Source: SIAJ01 sp036266155 (GTDB lineage: Bacteria; Planctomycetota; Planctomycetia; Gemmatales; Gemmataceae). From it: DNA of 54,148 nt. Position numbers and translations under genes: made by a program. Position 1 is the first letter of the stretch. Every line of letters starts with the position of its first letter. Under the pieces are notes generated by a model. It saw nothing but the letters and a program-made list of their open reading frames with translations, did not search any database and had not been told where the DNA came from. Location: assembly GCA_036266155.1 (NCBI GenBank), contig DATANR010000506.1:1-54148 (forward strand), in the 5' to 3' direction. This document shows, in pieces, positions 1-9,319 of this stretch.

Positions 1-18
1 TGGGCCGAAAAATGAGAA

Positions 19-80
19 ATACGTTCAGGGGGGTGGGGGGGCGTGAACGTATCGCAATTCGCGGCGTCAAACGAATCCAT
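19..80. repeat. Dispersed hairpin repeat with G-rich loop, copy 1
   Basis: Perfect 9-bp inverted repeat (ATACGTTCA at 19-27, TGAACGTAT at 44-52) enclosing a loop that is almost all G (28-43). The block, with its flank up to the shared ACGAAT at about 70-76, recurs at 30555-30616. It sits upstream of the uxaE-like gene. No protein is recognisable in 1-166. It may be a small non-coding repeat, a terminator of an unseen upstream gene, or a remnant of a mobile element. Confidence 0.6.
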
Positions 81-166
81 CTCCCCGTCCGCAAACGCTA
101 CCCTTTCAGCCCTGGAACTCCTCCGCCGTGCCGGTAGGGTAAACACGGCCCCGAGACCCACCGCAC

Positions 167-1420
167 ATGCTCACACTCTCCCGTTTCTCCATCGGCGTCG
201 GCGATCGCTTTGCTCATCAGGCGAAAGCTCAGCTTCAAGCCTGCGTCCTGGCGGCGAAACAGGGCGTGGAAATAATTCCGGTCTGGAACAAGTCGAACCG
301 CGAACACACGATCATCGGCTCGGACCCGTCGACGACGCGCGCCGCCGCGGATGCCGCGGTGCGTGAATTGGGTTGGAAGAAGCCATATCACCTTGATGCT
401 GATCACATTCGGCTCGAGACGGTGGATCGCTTTCTCGCGCCATGCGACTTCTTCACCATCGATGTGGCGGACTCGATTGGCCACGCGGCAGACCCGGCCG
501 CCATCCAGGCATTTGCCAATCGCCATGCCGATCTGACGGGCCAAGTCATGGTGCCCGGCATTCGCGAGCCGTTCGCAATCACGCGCGACGACGTCGAGCG
601 GATCGCCGGCAAATATCTGAAGGCCGCCCAGGATGCCGGGGCGATTTATCGCAAAATCGAAGCCGCCAAGGGCGCGCATGCAATTATTACCGAAGTCTCG
701 ATGGACGAGACCGATAGTCCCCAGACGCCACCCGAGCTGCTATTGATTTTCGCGGCCCTTGCCGATGAGGGTGTGCCGGTTCAGACGATCGCGCCCAAGT
801 TCACGGGCCGATTTAACAAGGGCGTCGACTACGTGGGTGATCTCGTTCAATTCGAGCGGGAGTTCCGCGACGACCTCGCGGTGATCGCTTTCGCGGTGAA
901 GAAGTTTGGCCTGCCAGCCAACCTCAAGCTGAGCGTCCACTCGGGCAGCGATAAGTTCTCGGTCTATGGTCCAATGCGTCGCGCCATCGCTGAAACAGGC
1001 GCCGGCCTGCACTTGAAAACCGCGGGCACGACTTGGCTCGAAGAGGTGATCGGCATGGCCGAAGCCGATGGCGAGGGGCTGGTGCGCGCGAAGGAGATTT
1101 ACGCGAAAGCACTCAAAAAGAAGGACGAACTCTGTGCCCCGTATGCGACAGTGATTGACATCGACGCGATCAAGCTGCCGTCGGCCGAGACGGTCGCCGG
1201 TTGGTCGGCGACTCAGTTTGTCTCAGCTCTTCGGCACGATCCGAAGAATTCCGCGTTCAATCCGCACCTGCGCCAGCTCATTCACGTCGGCTTCAAGGTT
1301 GCGGCCCAAATGGGTGACCGCTACCTGGCGATGCTCAAGACTTGCGAGCCGAACATCGCACGCAACGTGACGGAGAACCTCTACGATCGGCACATTAAGC
1401 CGCTGTTCATCGACCGCTAA
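167..1420 (+). CDS. uxaE: Tagaturonate/fructuronate epimerase (UxaE family)
   Basis: A 417-residue protein resembling UxaE, the cofactor-independent enzyme that epimerises D-tagaturonate to D-fructuronate in galacturonate catabolism. Family-like blocks are visible: an acidic/His segment DADHIRLETVDRF near residue 80, APKFTGRFNKGVDYVGD near 205, LSVHSGSDKFSVYG near 255 and HLKTAGTTWLEEV near 280. The His and Asp residues in these would suit metal and substrate binding. There is no signal peptide, so it should be cytoplasmic. The ATG at 167 has no clear Shine-Dalgarno, but the family-like N-terminus (MLTLSRFSIGVGDRF) starts there. An SDR reductase follows 15 bp downstream, which gives tagaturonate to fructuronate to mannonate. 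The family call is from recognition, not a search. Confidence 0.82.
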   Translation: MLTLSRFSIGVGDRFAHQAKAQLQACVLAAKQGVEIIPVWNKSNREHTIIGSDPSTTRAAADAAVRELGWKKPYHLDADHIRLETVDRFLAPCDFFTIDVADSIGHAADPAAIQAFANRHADLTGQVMVPGIREPFAITRDDVERIAGKYLKAAQDAGAIYRKIEAAKGAHAIITEVSMDETDSPQTPPELLLIFAALADEGVPVQTIAPKFTGRFNKGVDYVGDLVQFEREFRDDLAVIAFAVKKFGLPANLKLSVHSGSDKFSVYGPMRRAIAETGAGLHLKTAGTTWLEEVIGMAEADGEGLVRAKEIYAKALKKKDELCAPYATVIDIDAIKLPSAETVAGWSATQFVSALRHDPKNSAFNPHLRQLIHVGFKVAAQMGDRYLAMLKTCEPNIARNVTENLYDRHIKPLFIDR

Positions 1421-1435
1421 ATCGCCGGAGCAACC

Positions 1436-2242
1436 ATGAATCTCTTCGATCTATCGGGTGAAGTGGCCGTGGTCATCGGCGGCACCGGTGTGCTCGGTGG
1501 CGCGATGGCCGAGGCGCTCGCGGGCGCCGGGGCACGTGTCGCGGTCGTTGGCCGCAGTGCTGAACGCGGTGGTGAATGTGTCCGTCGCATTGAGGCAGCC
1601 GGCGGCAAGGCGATGTTCGCCAGCGCCGAAGCGATGGACCCCGCGTCATTGACCCAGTGCCGCGACACGGTTCAGCAGAAGTTCGGCGCGATTACTGTGC
1701 TGGTCAACGGCGCCGGCGGCAACAAGCCGGAAGGGACCGTCATGCCTGGGGGCGACTTTTGCAAGCTGCCGCTCAAGGGTTGGGCCGAGGTCTTCGATCT
1801 CAACCTGATCGGCGGCGCATTGCTGCCGTGCCAGGTCTTTGGTGAAGCGATGGTCGCGGCCGGTAAGGGCAGCATCATCAACATCGCATCGATTTCTTCG
1901 ATTCTGCCGCTGTCGCGTGTGGTTGCGTATTCCGCGTCGAAGGCGGCCGTCCTGAATCTGACGCAATGGCTCGCCCGTGAATGGGCCACGAAGGGGGTCC
2001 GCGTGAATGCCATCACGCCGGGATTCTTCCCCGCCGAGCAGAATCGGCGCATGTTGCTCAAGGACGACGGCAACTACACCGAGCGCGGCCAACAAATCGT
2101 CGGCCACACGCCGATGGGCCGCTTCGGCGAGGCATGTGAACTGGGCGGCGCTGTTGTCTGGCTCGCGTCGCCGCGTGCCGCGGGTTTCGTCACGGGGCAA
2201 AACATCGTTGTTGATGGCGGGTTCTCGTCGGTGACGATTTAA
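1436..2242 (+). CDS. uxuB: SDR-family fructuronate reductase / D-mannonate oxidoreductase
   Basis: A 268-residue classical short-chain dehydrogenase. It has the dinucleotide-binding motif GGTGVLGG at residues 15-22, NGAGG at 91-95 in place of the usual NNAG, the active-site Ser in ASISS near 153, Y165xxxK169, and a C-terminal GQNIVVDGGF. The N-terminus and the loop after NGAGG look like the SDR-type UxuB that reduces fructuronate to mannonate with NADH. The UxaE-like gene just upstream supports this, although other sugar SDRs are possible. A good Shine-Dalgarno (GGAG, 6 nt spacing) precedes the ATG. Its 3' end overlaps the convergent phosphatase gene by 4 bp. Likely co-transcribed with the epimerase. 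Confidence 0.75.
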   Translation: MNLFDLSGEVAVVIGGTGVLGGAMAEALAGAGARVAVVGRSAERGGECVRRIEAAGGKAMFASAEAMDPASLTQCRDTVQQKFGAITVLVNGAGGNKPEGTVMPGGDFCKLPLKGWAEVFDLNLIGGALLPCQVFGEAMVAAGKGSIINIASISSILPLSRVVAYSASKAAVLNLTQWLAREWATKGVRVNAITPGFFPAEQNRRMLLKDDGNYTERGQQIVGHTPMGRFGEACELGGAVVWLASPRAAGFVTGQNIVVDGGFSSVTI

Positions 2243-2685
2243 TGCGTCCCCTCGCCCGAGAGTCGTTGGACCAGTGCCTTTACCTGTTCCTCAATCTCGG
2301 GCAATGCCTGTTCCGGCGGCGCAAAGTCCACATCGTGGACGGCCCAATACTCGATCCGCTCGACCCAAAAGGGAAATCGCTCAATCACCAGCGGGCGATG
2401 TTCCGCCTCTTTGAGCGCCACCACGAGATTCGCCGCGTGCAAGTCGTCCTCGGTCAAGTGGGCCGGCATGCGCAGGTCAGGCCCGTACGGAATTCCCAAT
2501 GCTGTCAGCCGGGCCTGAGTTGATCGCGACATTGGCCCCACGTTGTGAATCCCCATCTCGAGCGCCAGGCCGCGCGACGTGGCGCTCCAGGCGATGCCGG
2601 CGGCCGCCGCGAAGTGATTAAACACTTCCTCCGCATGGCGCGAGCGGTAGTAGTTCCCAGTGCAGAGAAACAAAACGGTCGGCAT
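2239..2685 (-). CDS. Low-molecular-weight protein-tyrosine-phosphatase-like protein
   Basis: A 148-residue protein with the LMW phosphatase P-loop C8-TGNYY-R14-S15 (CX5R[ST]) directly after the first beta strand, and a possible late acidic general-acid region (VHDVDFAPP). The same fold is used by arsenate reductases, so the substrate may be phosphotyrosine, another phosphomonoester or arsenate. It lacks the further cysteines expected of a thioredoxin-coupled ArsC, so a phosphatase is more likely. A Shine-Dalgarno AGAGGG lies 5-6 nt before the ATG. The gene is alone on its strand here. It overlaps the mannonate dehydrogenase gene tail to tail and is divergent from the SDR gene at 2782. Confidence 0.8.
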   Translation of the reverse strand: MPTVLFLCTGNYYRSRHAEEVFNHFAAAAGIAWSATSRGLALEMGIHNVGPMSRSTQARLTALGIPYGPDLRMPAHLTEDDLHAANLVVALKEAEHRPLVIERFPFWVERIEYWAVHDVDFAPPEQALPEIEEQVKALVQRLSGEGTH

Positions 2686-2781
2686 TGAAACCCTCTAATA
2701 GACAGGCAGTGCGGCCACCCGCTCTGTCTTACCGTCAACGGCCGACTCGTCATCCGGCCGTGCCGCCCATACACCGCCGAA

Positions 2782-3615
2782 ATGGAATTCACCGGCAAAC
2801 GTGTATTGATCACCGGGGCCGGTCACGGCCTCGGCCGGACGCTTGCGCTCGAATTCGCGCATGCCGGTGCCGACGTCATCGTCACGGACGTGGATGTTGC
2901 TCGCGTCGACGCCGTCGTCGCGGAACTTGTTGCGTTGGGAAGACGCGCGTCCGGCTATCAATTGAACGTCACCAATGCGGAACAAGTACTTTCGGTTCGC
3001 GACCAAGTGCATGCCGCGGGCGGTTCGATCGACGTATTGGTCAACAACGCCGGCATTGTTTCCGGTGGGCAGTTTCTTGGAGTGCCCCTTGATCGCCACC
3101 TCAGCACGGTGGCTGTCAACCTTTCGGGTCTGCTCACGGTCACGCACGTGTTTCTGCCCGGCCTGATCGGCCGACCTGAAGCGCGCCTCGTGAATATCGC
3201 GAGCGCATCCGCCGTGCTCGCGTTGCCGTTGGCGACGACCTACGCCGCGACGAAGTGGGCCGTGCTCGGCTTTTCAGATTCGCTGCGAGAAGAGCTGAGG
3301 CTCGCGGGCCACCGACACGTGCGCATCAGCACGATTTGCCCGAGTTACATGGCCACAGGCTTATTTGACGGAGCTAGAGCCCCACTATTTACGCGACTGT
3401 TGACACCGGAACGAGTCGCTCGTGTGGTTCTTCACGCCACCACTCGTGGCCGCGAGTTTGTCATGCTTCCGTGGACCGCCCGGCTGCTCTACGCAACGGC
3501 GGGCTCGTTGCCGCGCGGATTGTTCGTGCGCCTCTGTCGGTTGCTCGGTGTATCCCAGTCAATGTCGCAGTGGCGCGGCCATGCCCCGTCAGACGGCAAG
3601 CAGAGCGGCGCGTAG
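2782..3615 (+). CDS. SDR-family NAD(P)-dependent oxidoreductase
   Basis: A 277-residue short-chain dehydrogenase with TGAGHGLG at 11-18, NNAG at 88-91, Ser near 141-143, and Y154xxxK158. The Asp-rich end of beta 2 (TDVD, about 35-38) suggests a preference for NAD(H). The long C-terminal part, with ERVARVVLHATTRGREFVML and a hydrophobic stretch, resembles membrane-associated SDRs of the retinol/17-beta-hydroxysteroid dehydrogenase type, so a lipophilic substrate is possible. No Shine-Dalgarno is evident. Its 3' end overlaps the convergent aminotransferase gene by 27 bp, so the last codons GHAPSDGKQSGA are constrained by both genes. Substrate unknown. Confidence 0.85.
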   Translation: MEFTGKRVLITGAGHGLGRTLALEFAHAGADVIVTDVDVARVDAVVAELVALGRRASGYQLNVTNAEQVLSVRDQVHAAGGSIDVLVNNAGIVSGGQFLGVPLDRHLSTVAVNLSGLLTVTHVFLPGLIGRPEARLVNIASASAVLALPLATTYAATKWAVLGFSDSLREELRLAGHRHVRISTICPSYMATGLFDGARAPLFTRLLTPERVARVVLHATTRGREFVMLPWTARLLYATAGSLPRGLFVRLCRLLGVSQSMSQWRGHAPSDGKQSGA

Positions 3616-4719
3616 TCCGCGAATGAAGCGCTCGATGTCGTCCGCTGTGTTGTAGCCATGAACCGCCACCCGCAGGCGGCCGGCATGGCTCATGACATGA
3701 ATGTTCTGTTCGTGCAACTCGCCGTGAATGCGCTCCGCGGCTGGATGGCGGAAGGCGAGGATGCCGGCAATGTGAGCCGGATCGGTCGGGGTCAGCAACT
3801 CGATCGGCAACTTCTTTAGCTCCTCAAGACATTGCAACACGAGCGGCCGAGCCGCACGGTCGATTTCCGCGATACCAATGCCGCGCAAATAGTCCAGGGC
3901 CGCCCGGGTCGCATAGACCGCCGGATAGTTCGGCATGCCCACGGAGAATCCCGCTGCGCCGGGCTTCGATACGGCACGCTCGAACCGGGCTGGTCCAAAC
4001 GCGTCCTCGAGGTGAAACCACCCGCCGGCCGGCACGGTCCAGTCGTTCGCGCGCGCCGAAGGCACGCCCACGAGGCCGCCGCCATGCGTCGACAAAATCC
4101 ACTTGTGCGTGCTGCTGACAATCAGATCGGCGCCGGCGAGATTGAGCGGAATCCGGCCGAGCGCCTGCGTCACATCAACGGCGAGCATGGCCGACGAGTG
4201 CCGGCGCACCGCGTCGACGACTTCGGGCAGCCGCATCGTGAAACCGTTGAAGAAGCTGACTAGCGATACGGTGACGAGCCGCGTCTTCGGCCCCAGAAGT
4301 GGGATCAAGTCTTCTGAGCGCAGCGCGCCGGTTCGACTTCTCCAAACATGCACGGTCGCCGGGCTGCCGCGTTGCAGCCACGGCGTCGCCCCGGCCGGAA
4401 AGTCGAGATCGTTGATGATCACCTCGTCAGCCGGCTTCAGTTGCAGCGCCAGGGCCGCCAAGTTGTAAGCCTCCGACGAGCAAGAACAGATGCCGATCTC
4501 GCCGGCCGTGAGCCCGTACAGTTCCGCCACGAGCGCACGCGTCGCTTCCCATTGGTCGGCATGCGGCATGCGCCCATCCATGCCGAGTTCTTTGTCGCGA
4601 GCATATTGTGCTAATGCAGCCGCGACCGTAGGCGGTGGGATGCCCTCCGCGGCGGTGTTGAAATAGGTTCGATTCGCGAGCGACGGAAAATCACGCAGCC
4701 GCGATTCCGATGTCAGCAC
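3589..4719 (-). CDS. Class V aminotransferase (PLP-dependent)
   Basis: A 376-residue fold-type I PLP enzyme. The Schiff-base lysine is K206 in SSTHKWILS, the pyridine-N aspartate is D182 in AVDVTQALGR, and the N-terminal YFNTAAEGIPPP block is typical of the isopenicillin-N-epimerase/cysteine-desulfurase-like class V group. There is no catalytic Cys loop of the kind seen in SufS or IscS, so a desulfurase role is not supported. The start is GTG at 4719, only 2 bp after the stop of the DUF1501 gene, so it is probably the third gene of a transcript beginning at 8067. It overlaps the convergent SDR gene. The substrate is unknown. Confidence 0.82.
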   Translation of the reverse strand: MLTSESRLRDFPSLANRTYFNTAAEGIPPPTVAAALAQYARDKELGMDGRMPHADQWEATRALVAELYGLTAGEIGICSCSSEAYNLAALALQLKPADEVIINDLDFPAGATPWLQRGSPATVHVWRSRTGALRSEDLIPLLGPKTRLVTVSLVSFFNGFTMRLPEVVDAVRRHSSAMLAVDVTQALGRIPLNLAGADLIVSSTHKWILSTHGGGLVGVPSARANDWTVPAGGWFHLEDAFGPARFERAVSKPGAAGFSVGMPNYPAVYATRAALDYLRGIGIAEIDRAARPLVLQCLEELKKLPIELLTPTDPAHIAGILAFRHPAAERIHGELHEQNIHVMSHAGRLRVAVHGYNTADDIERFIRGLRAALLAV

Positions 4720-4721
4720 GG

Positions 4722-6155
4722 CTACCCTTTCGCGAACAGTTCTTTGACGGGTACCCCCTTGCCGTCCTCAGTTGCGTAGAACGGCCGCTTTTCGACGTCG
4801 AACGCGGTTCGTGCGTGGATGCCCATCGCCTGGAAAATGGTTGCGTGCAGATCCTTGATCGAGACCGGGTTCTTCGTCGTCAACAATGGCCGCTCGGCCG
4901 CGGTCTCGCCGTAGAGGAAGCCCTTCTTGGTGCCGCCGCCGAACATCAGCACCGAGCCGGAGCCGGTGAAGTGGCGGTGCAGGCCATAATGCTTCATCTC
5001 GCCGAGCTTCTGGGCCGGTGCCCGGGACTGATCGCGGGCCGTGCTGCCGGGAATCCCTTCGATCATCATGTCGCGACTAAATTCCGTCGCCAGCACCACG
5101 AGCGTGCGGTCGAGCAGGCCACGCTGTTCGAGATCGAGAATGAGCTGCGCGATCGGTCGATCGATCTCCTTCTTCATCCGTGCATAAGTCGTATGTCCGT
5201 TTTCGTGCGTGTCCCAATGCAGGAACGGCACATATTCCGTCGTCACTTCGATGAAGCGTGCCCCTGCTTCCGTGAGCCGGCGCGCCAGCAGACAGCCAAG
5301 GCCGAATCGGCCGGTGTTGTATTTGTCAAAGACTTCTTTGGGTTCCTTCGACAGGTCGAACGAGTCGCGCTCCTTCGCATTCAACAATCGGTAAGCATTG
5401 TCAATGGAGCGCACCATCGACTCGTGATGATGATCGCTCGCCAACTCGCCGACCGGGCTGCGCTTAAGCAACTCCTGATACTTCGCTTGCCGTTCCTTGA
5501 AGCGTTCCGGAGTCATCCCCTTGGGCGGGCGAACGGCATCGGCCGCGTCCGTCGGGAACGGCAGATTGAAAGGTCCGAATTCGGTGCCGAAGAAACCGCC
5601 GGTCGTGAAGGCCTTGAGTTCCTCCTGCTCGCCGTTCCCTTCGAGCCGCTGGCCGATGTTGATGAACGGCGGCAACACCGGATTGTTCGGCCCACGGACG
5701 CGAGCGATCCACGAACCGATGTGCGGGCACGCCACCGTCTGCGGCGGCACGTAGCCCGTGTGCCAGTGATACTGGTGCCGGCTATGCAGGATGTTGCCAA
5801 GATCGGCGACGACATGCGAACGAATCAGAGCCCCGCGGTCGATCACTTTGCCGATGTTCTCCAGGCCCTCGGTGAACTTGATGTTGTCGACAACCGTGTC
5901 GATAGTCGGGAACGTGGAGAGGATCTTTTCGACCGGCACGCCCACTTCGAACGGCTGATAGCGCTTCGGGTCAAACGTATCCGGGGCCGCCATGCCGCCG
6001 GCCATCCAGAGGAGTATGCAGGTGTCGGCTGTCGCGGCCGGGTGCTTGACCGGCTCAGCGCTGAGCAATCGAGGCGGGCCACCCGCGATCGTGGCGAGGC
6101 TGGCGGCGGACATGCCACGAAGAAAGTCGCGGCGGGAGAGGTTGTAATTGTTCAT
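4722..6155 (-). CDS. DUF1501 domain-containing protein (Tat-type leader)
   Basis: A protein of about 477 residues of the DUF1501 family, which belongs to the alkaline phosphatase/sulfatase superfamily and is abundant in planctomycetes. The N-terminus carries a twin-arginine-like SRRDFLRG followed by an Ala/Gly-rich segment. Family marks are CILLWMAGGMAAPDTFDPK, RFIEVTTEY with HWDTHENGHTTY, VVLATEFSRD, and a late DLHATIFQAMGI. I chose the ATG at 6155 over the one 12 nt upstream because GAGG lies 6 nt before it and the leader then begins directly. It follows the DUF1549 gene by 13 bp, the usual planctomycete pairing. The molecular function is unproven. Export and hydrolase activity are inferred. 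Confidence 0.9.
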   Translation of the reverse strand: MNNYNLSRRDFLRGMSAASLATIAGGPPRLLSAEPVKHPAATADTCILLWMAGGMAAPDTFDPKRYQPFEVGVPVEKILSTFPTIDTVVDNIKFTEGLENIGKVIDRGALIRSHVVADLGNILHSRHQYHWHTGYVPPQTVACPHIGSWIARVRGPNNPVLPPFINIGQRLEGNGEQEELKAFTTGGFFGTEFGPFNLPFPTDAADAVRPPKGMTPERFKERQAKYQELLKRSPVGELASDHHHESMVRSIDNAYRLLNAKERDSFDLSKEPKEVFDKYNTGRFGLGCLLARRLTEAGARFIEVTTEYVPFLHWDTHENGHTTYARMKKEIDRPIAQLILDLEQRGLLDRTLVVLATEFSRDMMIEGIPGSTARDQSRAPAQKLGEMKHYGLHRHFTGSGSVLMFGGGTKKGFLYGETAAERPLLTTKNPVSIKDLHATIFQAMGIHARTAFDVEKRPFYATEDGKGVPVKELFAKG

Positions 6156-6168
6156 TGATTGCCTCATT

Positions 6169-8067
6169 TTATCGCACTAATTGAAACTCCGGCAACATGA
6201 CCACCGACCACAGCAAGTCCGCGACGCCATCCGTGGTGGGCTTCTCACCAACCAATCCGTGCGCGGCGACCAACTCGTCTGCCGCGGGCTTACGTCCCAA
6301 GGCCCGGATAAACACGTGCTCGACCAGTTCATCGGCCGACGCCTTCGGGGATGCCTTGAGCAGATTCTCGGCGCCGCGTGTTAGTGTCGCCGCCAGGATT
6401 TGTCCGTTTGCCAGGTCGAGGGCCTGAAGCGTTGAAAGCTGCTCCGGACGGACTGTCACCACCTGCTCGCGGTTCGGCCTGCCGAGGGAGCGCATCAATG
6501 GGTCGGCGTCAACAAGCGTCGCACGTACGAATTGACGCTCCTTCGGCGTCGCGCCGCCAAATGGCGGGATCGCTGCGGCCGCTTGCGGCTTGGCGGGCGC
6601 CGTCCCAGTCAGCATCCACACTGCATCGACAAATTGCTCGGCCGTGAGCCTCTTGATTTCCGGTCCGCGGAAGACGTACTCGTCGTTCGGCACCTCTTTG
6701 GCAATCGCGACCGCTTTCGATTGATATGCAGCCGACGTGGTGATGTGTTCCATCAACTTCTTGAGGTCGTACTTGTTGTCGACGAGATACGTCGCCAGGT
6801 AATCGAGCAAATCGTCCGACCACGGCTTGTCGCCCATCAGATCGACCGGGTGGACGAGTCCGTGGCCCATGAGCCGGTGCCAGATGCGGTTCGCGATTGT
6901 GCGGGCGAAGCGGCCGTTCTCGGGGCTCGTTGTCAATTCCGCAAGGCGCTCCAGGCGCTTGGCTTTGGCAGCATTCGGATCGATCGTGCCCAGTTCGGGA
7001 AAGAGAAACTTGGTCGCCGCCGTCTTGCCGGTCGGCTTGTCGCAGCGATGGATCGCCAGCGGCTTGTCGGCGATGACGGCAGCCAAACCATAGGCATCGT
7101 CGAGCTTCCAGTGATCGATGAAGCTATCGTGGCACGACGCACACTTCAGATTGGCCCCAAAGAAGACCTGGCCGATGTTTTGCGCGAACTGGAGTTCAAC
7201 GACCTGGCTCGCGTTCACTTCGCCGCGCCACTTGATGCCCTTGACGAAACCCTCGGAGTCCGGCGTCGGGCTAACAAGTTCGCGGACGAATACGTCATAA
7301 GGCTTGTTGTCGAGCAGCGACTTGTAGAGCCAGGCGGTGATCTGCTTGCGGCCGCCGTCGATGTAGCCGGTCCCCTTGTATTCGTTACGGAGCAGGTCGT
7401 TCCAAAGAGCGAGCCAGTGATCGGCGTAGGCCCGTTTATCATCGAGCAGTCGGCGGATGAGGTTGTCGCGCTTGCCGGGAGCGGAATCTGGTAGAAACGC
7501 AGACAGTTCACTCTGAGTTGGCAAGACGCCGATCAGATCGAGGTAGACCCTACGAACAAAGGCGTCGTCCTCGAGCCGCGCCGGCGTCGTGATCTTGCGA
7601 TCAGCAAAGTACGCATCCACGAATTGGTCGATCGGATGAACTGGCTCGTTCGGGTGCGGCAACTTCGGCCGGCGCGGCTTGACGGATGCAATGTACGTCT
7701 TCGCCTTGAACGAAAAGCCGGGCTCCCATGTCACGCCTTCGTCGATCCACTTCATAAGAACTTGCACTTCTTTTTCGGTGAGTCGCTTCCCCTCAGGCGG
7801 CATGCGCTCGTCCGCGTCGGTGCTCGTGACGCGCTTGATCATCGCGCTCATCGCCGCCTTGCCCGGAACCATGGCCTTCTTCAGGACGTCGGCGCGCGTG
7901 TCCATCGACAGGGAGCCCTTGTAGGTTCCGTTCGTGTGACACTTGGCGCAGTGCGTTTTGAGGATGGGGACCACGTCGTGCGCGAAGTCGACGCCTTTCG
8001 GCGGGTCGGCCGCTACGACCGGAAATGCGATCGTCGCCGCAAAGATGACCAAGAGTCGAACTGGCAT
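6169..8067 (-). CDS. Secreted cytochrome-c-like / DUF1549 / DUF1553 protein
   Basis: A 632-residue protein with a signal peptide (about 1-20), a Planctomycete cytochrome C type domain with heme motif C40xxCH, then DUF1549 (about 145-345) containing a second CxxCH (CASCHDSF, near 310) and DUF1553 (about 385-630) with FARTIANRIWHRLMGHGLV. It is shorter than the roughly 1000-residue versions elsewhere in the window, because the region between DUF1549 and DUF1553 is compact. It heads the cluster DUF1549 - DUF1501 - aminotransferase. These families are very common in planctomycetes and often sit beside polysaccharide-degradation genes. Their biochemical role is not established. Confidence 0.9.
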   Translation of the reverse strand: MPVRLLVIFAATIAFPVVAADPPKGVDFAHDVVPILKTHCAKCHTNGTYKGSLSMDTRADVLKKAMVPGKAAMSAMIKRVTSTDADERMPPEGKRLTEKEVQVLMKWIDEGVTWEPGFSFKAKTYIASVKPRRPKLPHPNEPVHPIDQFVDAYFADRKITTPARLEDDAFVRRVYLDLIGVLPTQSELSAFLPDSAPGKRDNLIRRLLDDKRAYADHWLALWNDLLRNEYKGTGYIDGGRKQITAWLYKSLLDNKPYDVFVRELVSPTPDSEGFVKGIKWRGEVNASQVVELQFAQNIGQVFFGANLKCASCHDSFIDHWKLDDAYGLAAVIADKPLAIHRCDKPTGKTAATKFLFPELGTIDPNAAKAKRLERLAELTTSPENGRFARTIANRIWHRLMGHGLVHPVDLMGDKPWSDDLLDYLATYLVDNKYDLKKLMEHITTSAAYQSKAVAIAKEVPNDEYVFRGPEIKRLTAEQFVDAVWMLTGTAPAKPQAAAAIPPFGGATPKERQFVRATLVDADPLMRSLGRPNREQVVTVRPEQLSTLQALDLANGQILAATLTRGAENLLKASPKASADELVEHVFIRALGRKPAADELVAAHGLVGEKPTTDGVADLLWSVVMLPEFQLVR

Positions 8068-8120
8068 GTCAGAATCCGCAGGTGGGTCTGGTTAGAGTAC
8101 CACACCCACCGCGGTGCCGG

Positions 8121-9224
8121 CTACTTCTCAGTTACCTTGAGGAAATGTTCGAAGAACTCGTACAGCCGCTCATTCGACTCTTCCGTGGGATCGTGTGTCT
8201 TGCGATTGGTCATGGCGACGCGGTTCTCGAAGCCGAGTAGCTTGTTCACGGCGATTGAATGATTCAGCGGTTTCCATCGCTCCGGTTGATCTTCGGCGCC
8301 ACCAGAGACGAAGAACGGTCGCGGGGCCATCAAGGCGTGCAGCTCATGCAGGTCCATCCCTTTTTCCATCATCTTTTTGTAAGGCCCCGTTCGCGGTTTG
8401 GCCTCCGTTGGAATACCGGGCTTGCGATTCGGCCCACCGTCGAAGCCGAGATACCACGGTTCCCAATAATTGACGTTCGCCCGTTTTTCGTCGAACACGA
8501 TGCCGGGGTCTGACCAGGCTGCACAAGCAAACTGATCGTCCAGGCAGCTCGCGAACATCGCCCACTTGCCGCCGTAGGAATGGCCGACGACGCCGATGCG
8601 CTTGCCATCGACCTCCGGTAAATTTGCCAGCGCTCGTCGACAATTCGAAGCGACATACGCGTGGTACGCGAGCGGCTGGAGCTTGCACGTCTCCTTCGTG
8701 GGGTAGTACGACTCCGGCGGGCTGCCGAGCGACATCGTGACAAAGCCGCGCTTGGCGAGTTGTAGCGCGAAGTCACGCAGCTTTCCCTTCTGCCCGATGC
8801 CAGTCTTCGCGTCGTAAAAAACGACGAGCACCGCCGAGAACGGGCCCTTACCATCGGGCACAAGCAGATAGGCATCTTCCGTCGTCTTATTCGGCGCAAT
8901 TTCGATGCGGACATGGTGGCGCGTGAAATTCCCGTCATGCTCCATGTCGAGCCGTTCGAGCTTGGGCTTGGCAATTGGTTCGGGTTGTTGGCCGAGCAGG
9001 TCGTTCCAGTTTTTGAGGATTTCCTGACGGCGACGTTTCCAATCGTCGGCCGTCTTCACCTCCGTGCCGTCAGCGAAGCGCAACGGCGACTTGTAATCGC
9101 CAAACTGGCCGGCAAATTCAGCGGGTGGTGTGAAATAAGGGGCCAACGATTTTGGCAGCGGATCGGCCGCGACTGTGACGGAAGTGACGACCAAGATGGT
9201 AGCAATTGCAATGATCGGACGCAT
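8121..9224 (-). CDS. Secreted alpha/beta hydrolase (acetylxylan-esterase/dienelactone-hydrolase-like)
   Basis: About 367 residues with a signal peptide (MRPIIAIATILVVTSVTVAA). The nucleophile elbow is GHSYGG near residue 215, an acidic candidate is in WSDPGIVFDE, and a C-terminal His occurs in RKTHDP. The block AYLLVPDGKGPFSAVLVVFYD is typical of planctomycete acyl-ester hydrolases annotated as acetylxylan esterase-like. I chose the ATG at 9224 rather than an in-frame GTG 9 nt upstream because the signal peptide starts cleanly there. It probably removes acyl groups from carbohydrate outside the cytoplasm, which is inference. It is divergent from the epimerase-type gene at 9320. Confidence 0.8.
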   Translation of the reverse strand: MRPIIAIATILVVTSVTVAADPLPKSLAPYFTPPAEFAGQFGDYKSPLRFADGTEVKTADDWKRRRQEILKNWNDLLGQQPEPIAKPKLERLDMEHDGNFTRHHVRIEIAPNKTTEDAYLLVPDGKGPFSAVLVVFYDAKTGIGQKGKLRDFALQLAKRGFVTMSLGSPPESYYPTKETCKLQPLAYHAYVASNCRRALANLPEVDGKRIGVVGHSYGGKWAMFASCLDDQFACAAWSDPGIVFDEKRANVNYWEPWYLGFDGGPNRKPGIPTEAKPRTGPYKKMMEKGMDLHELHALMAPRPFFVSGGAEDQPERWKPLNHSIAVNKLLGFENRVAMTNRKTHDPTEESNERLYEFFEHFLKVTEK

Positions 9225-9319
9225 GGTTGGCACCGGAGAGGGTTCGCCGTCATCGTATGCGCTCGAAGGAAAATCGAAAGCGAACTGGCCCCTCGCGACC
9301 CGGCAGCTACGCTCTCCGG

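Noticed and set aside
4710..6158. Long open frame on the plus strand across the DUF1501 gene
   Set aside because: It is the reverse shadow of the DUF1501 coding sequence with Arg-rich, unfamiliar composition.
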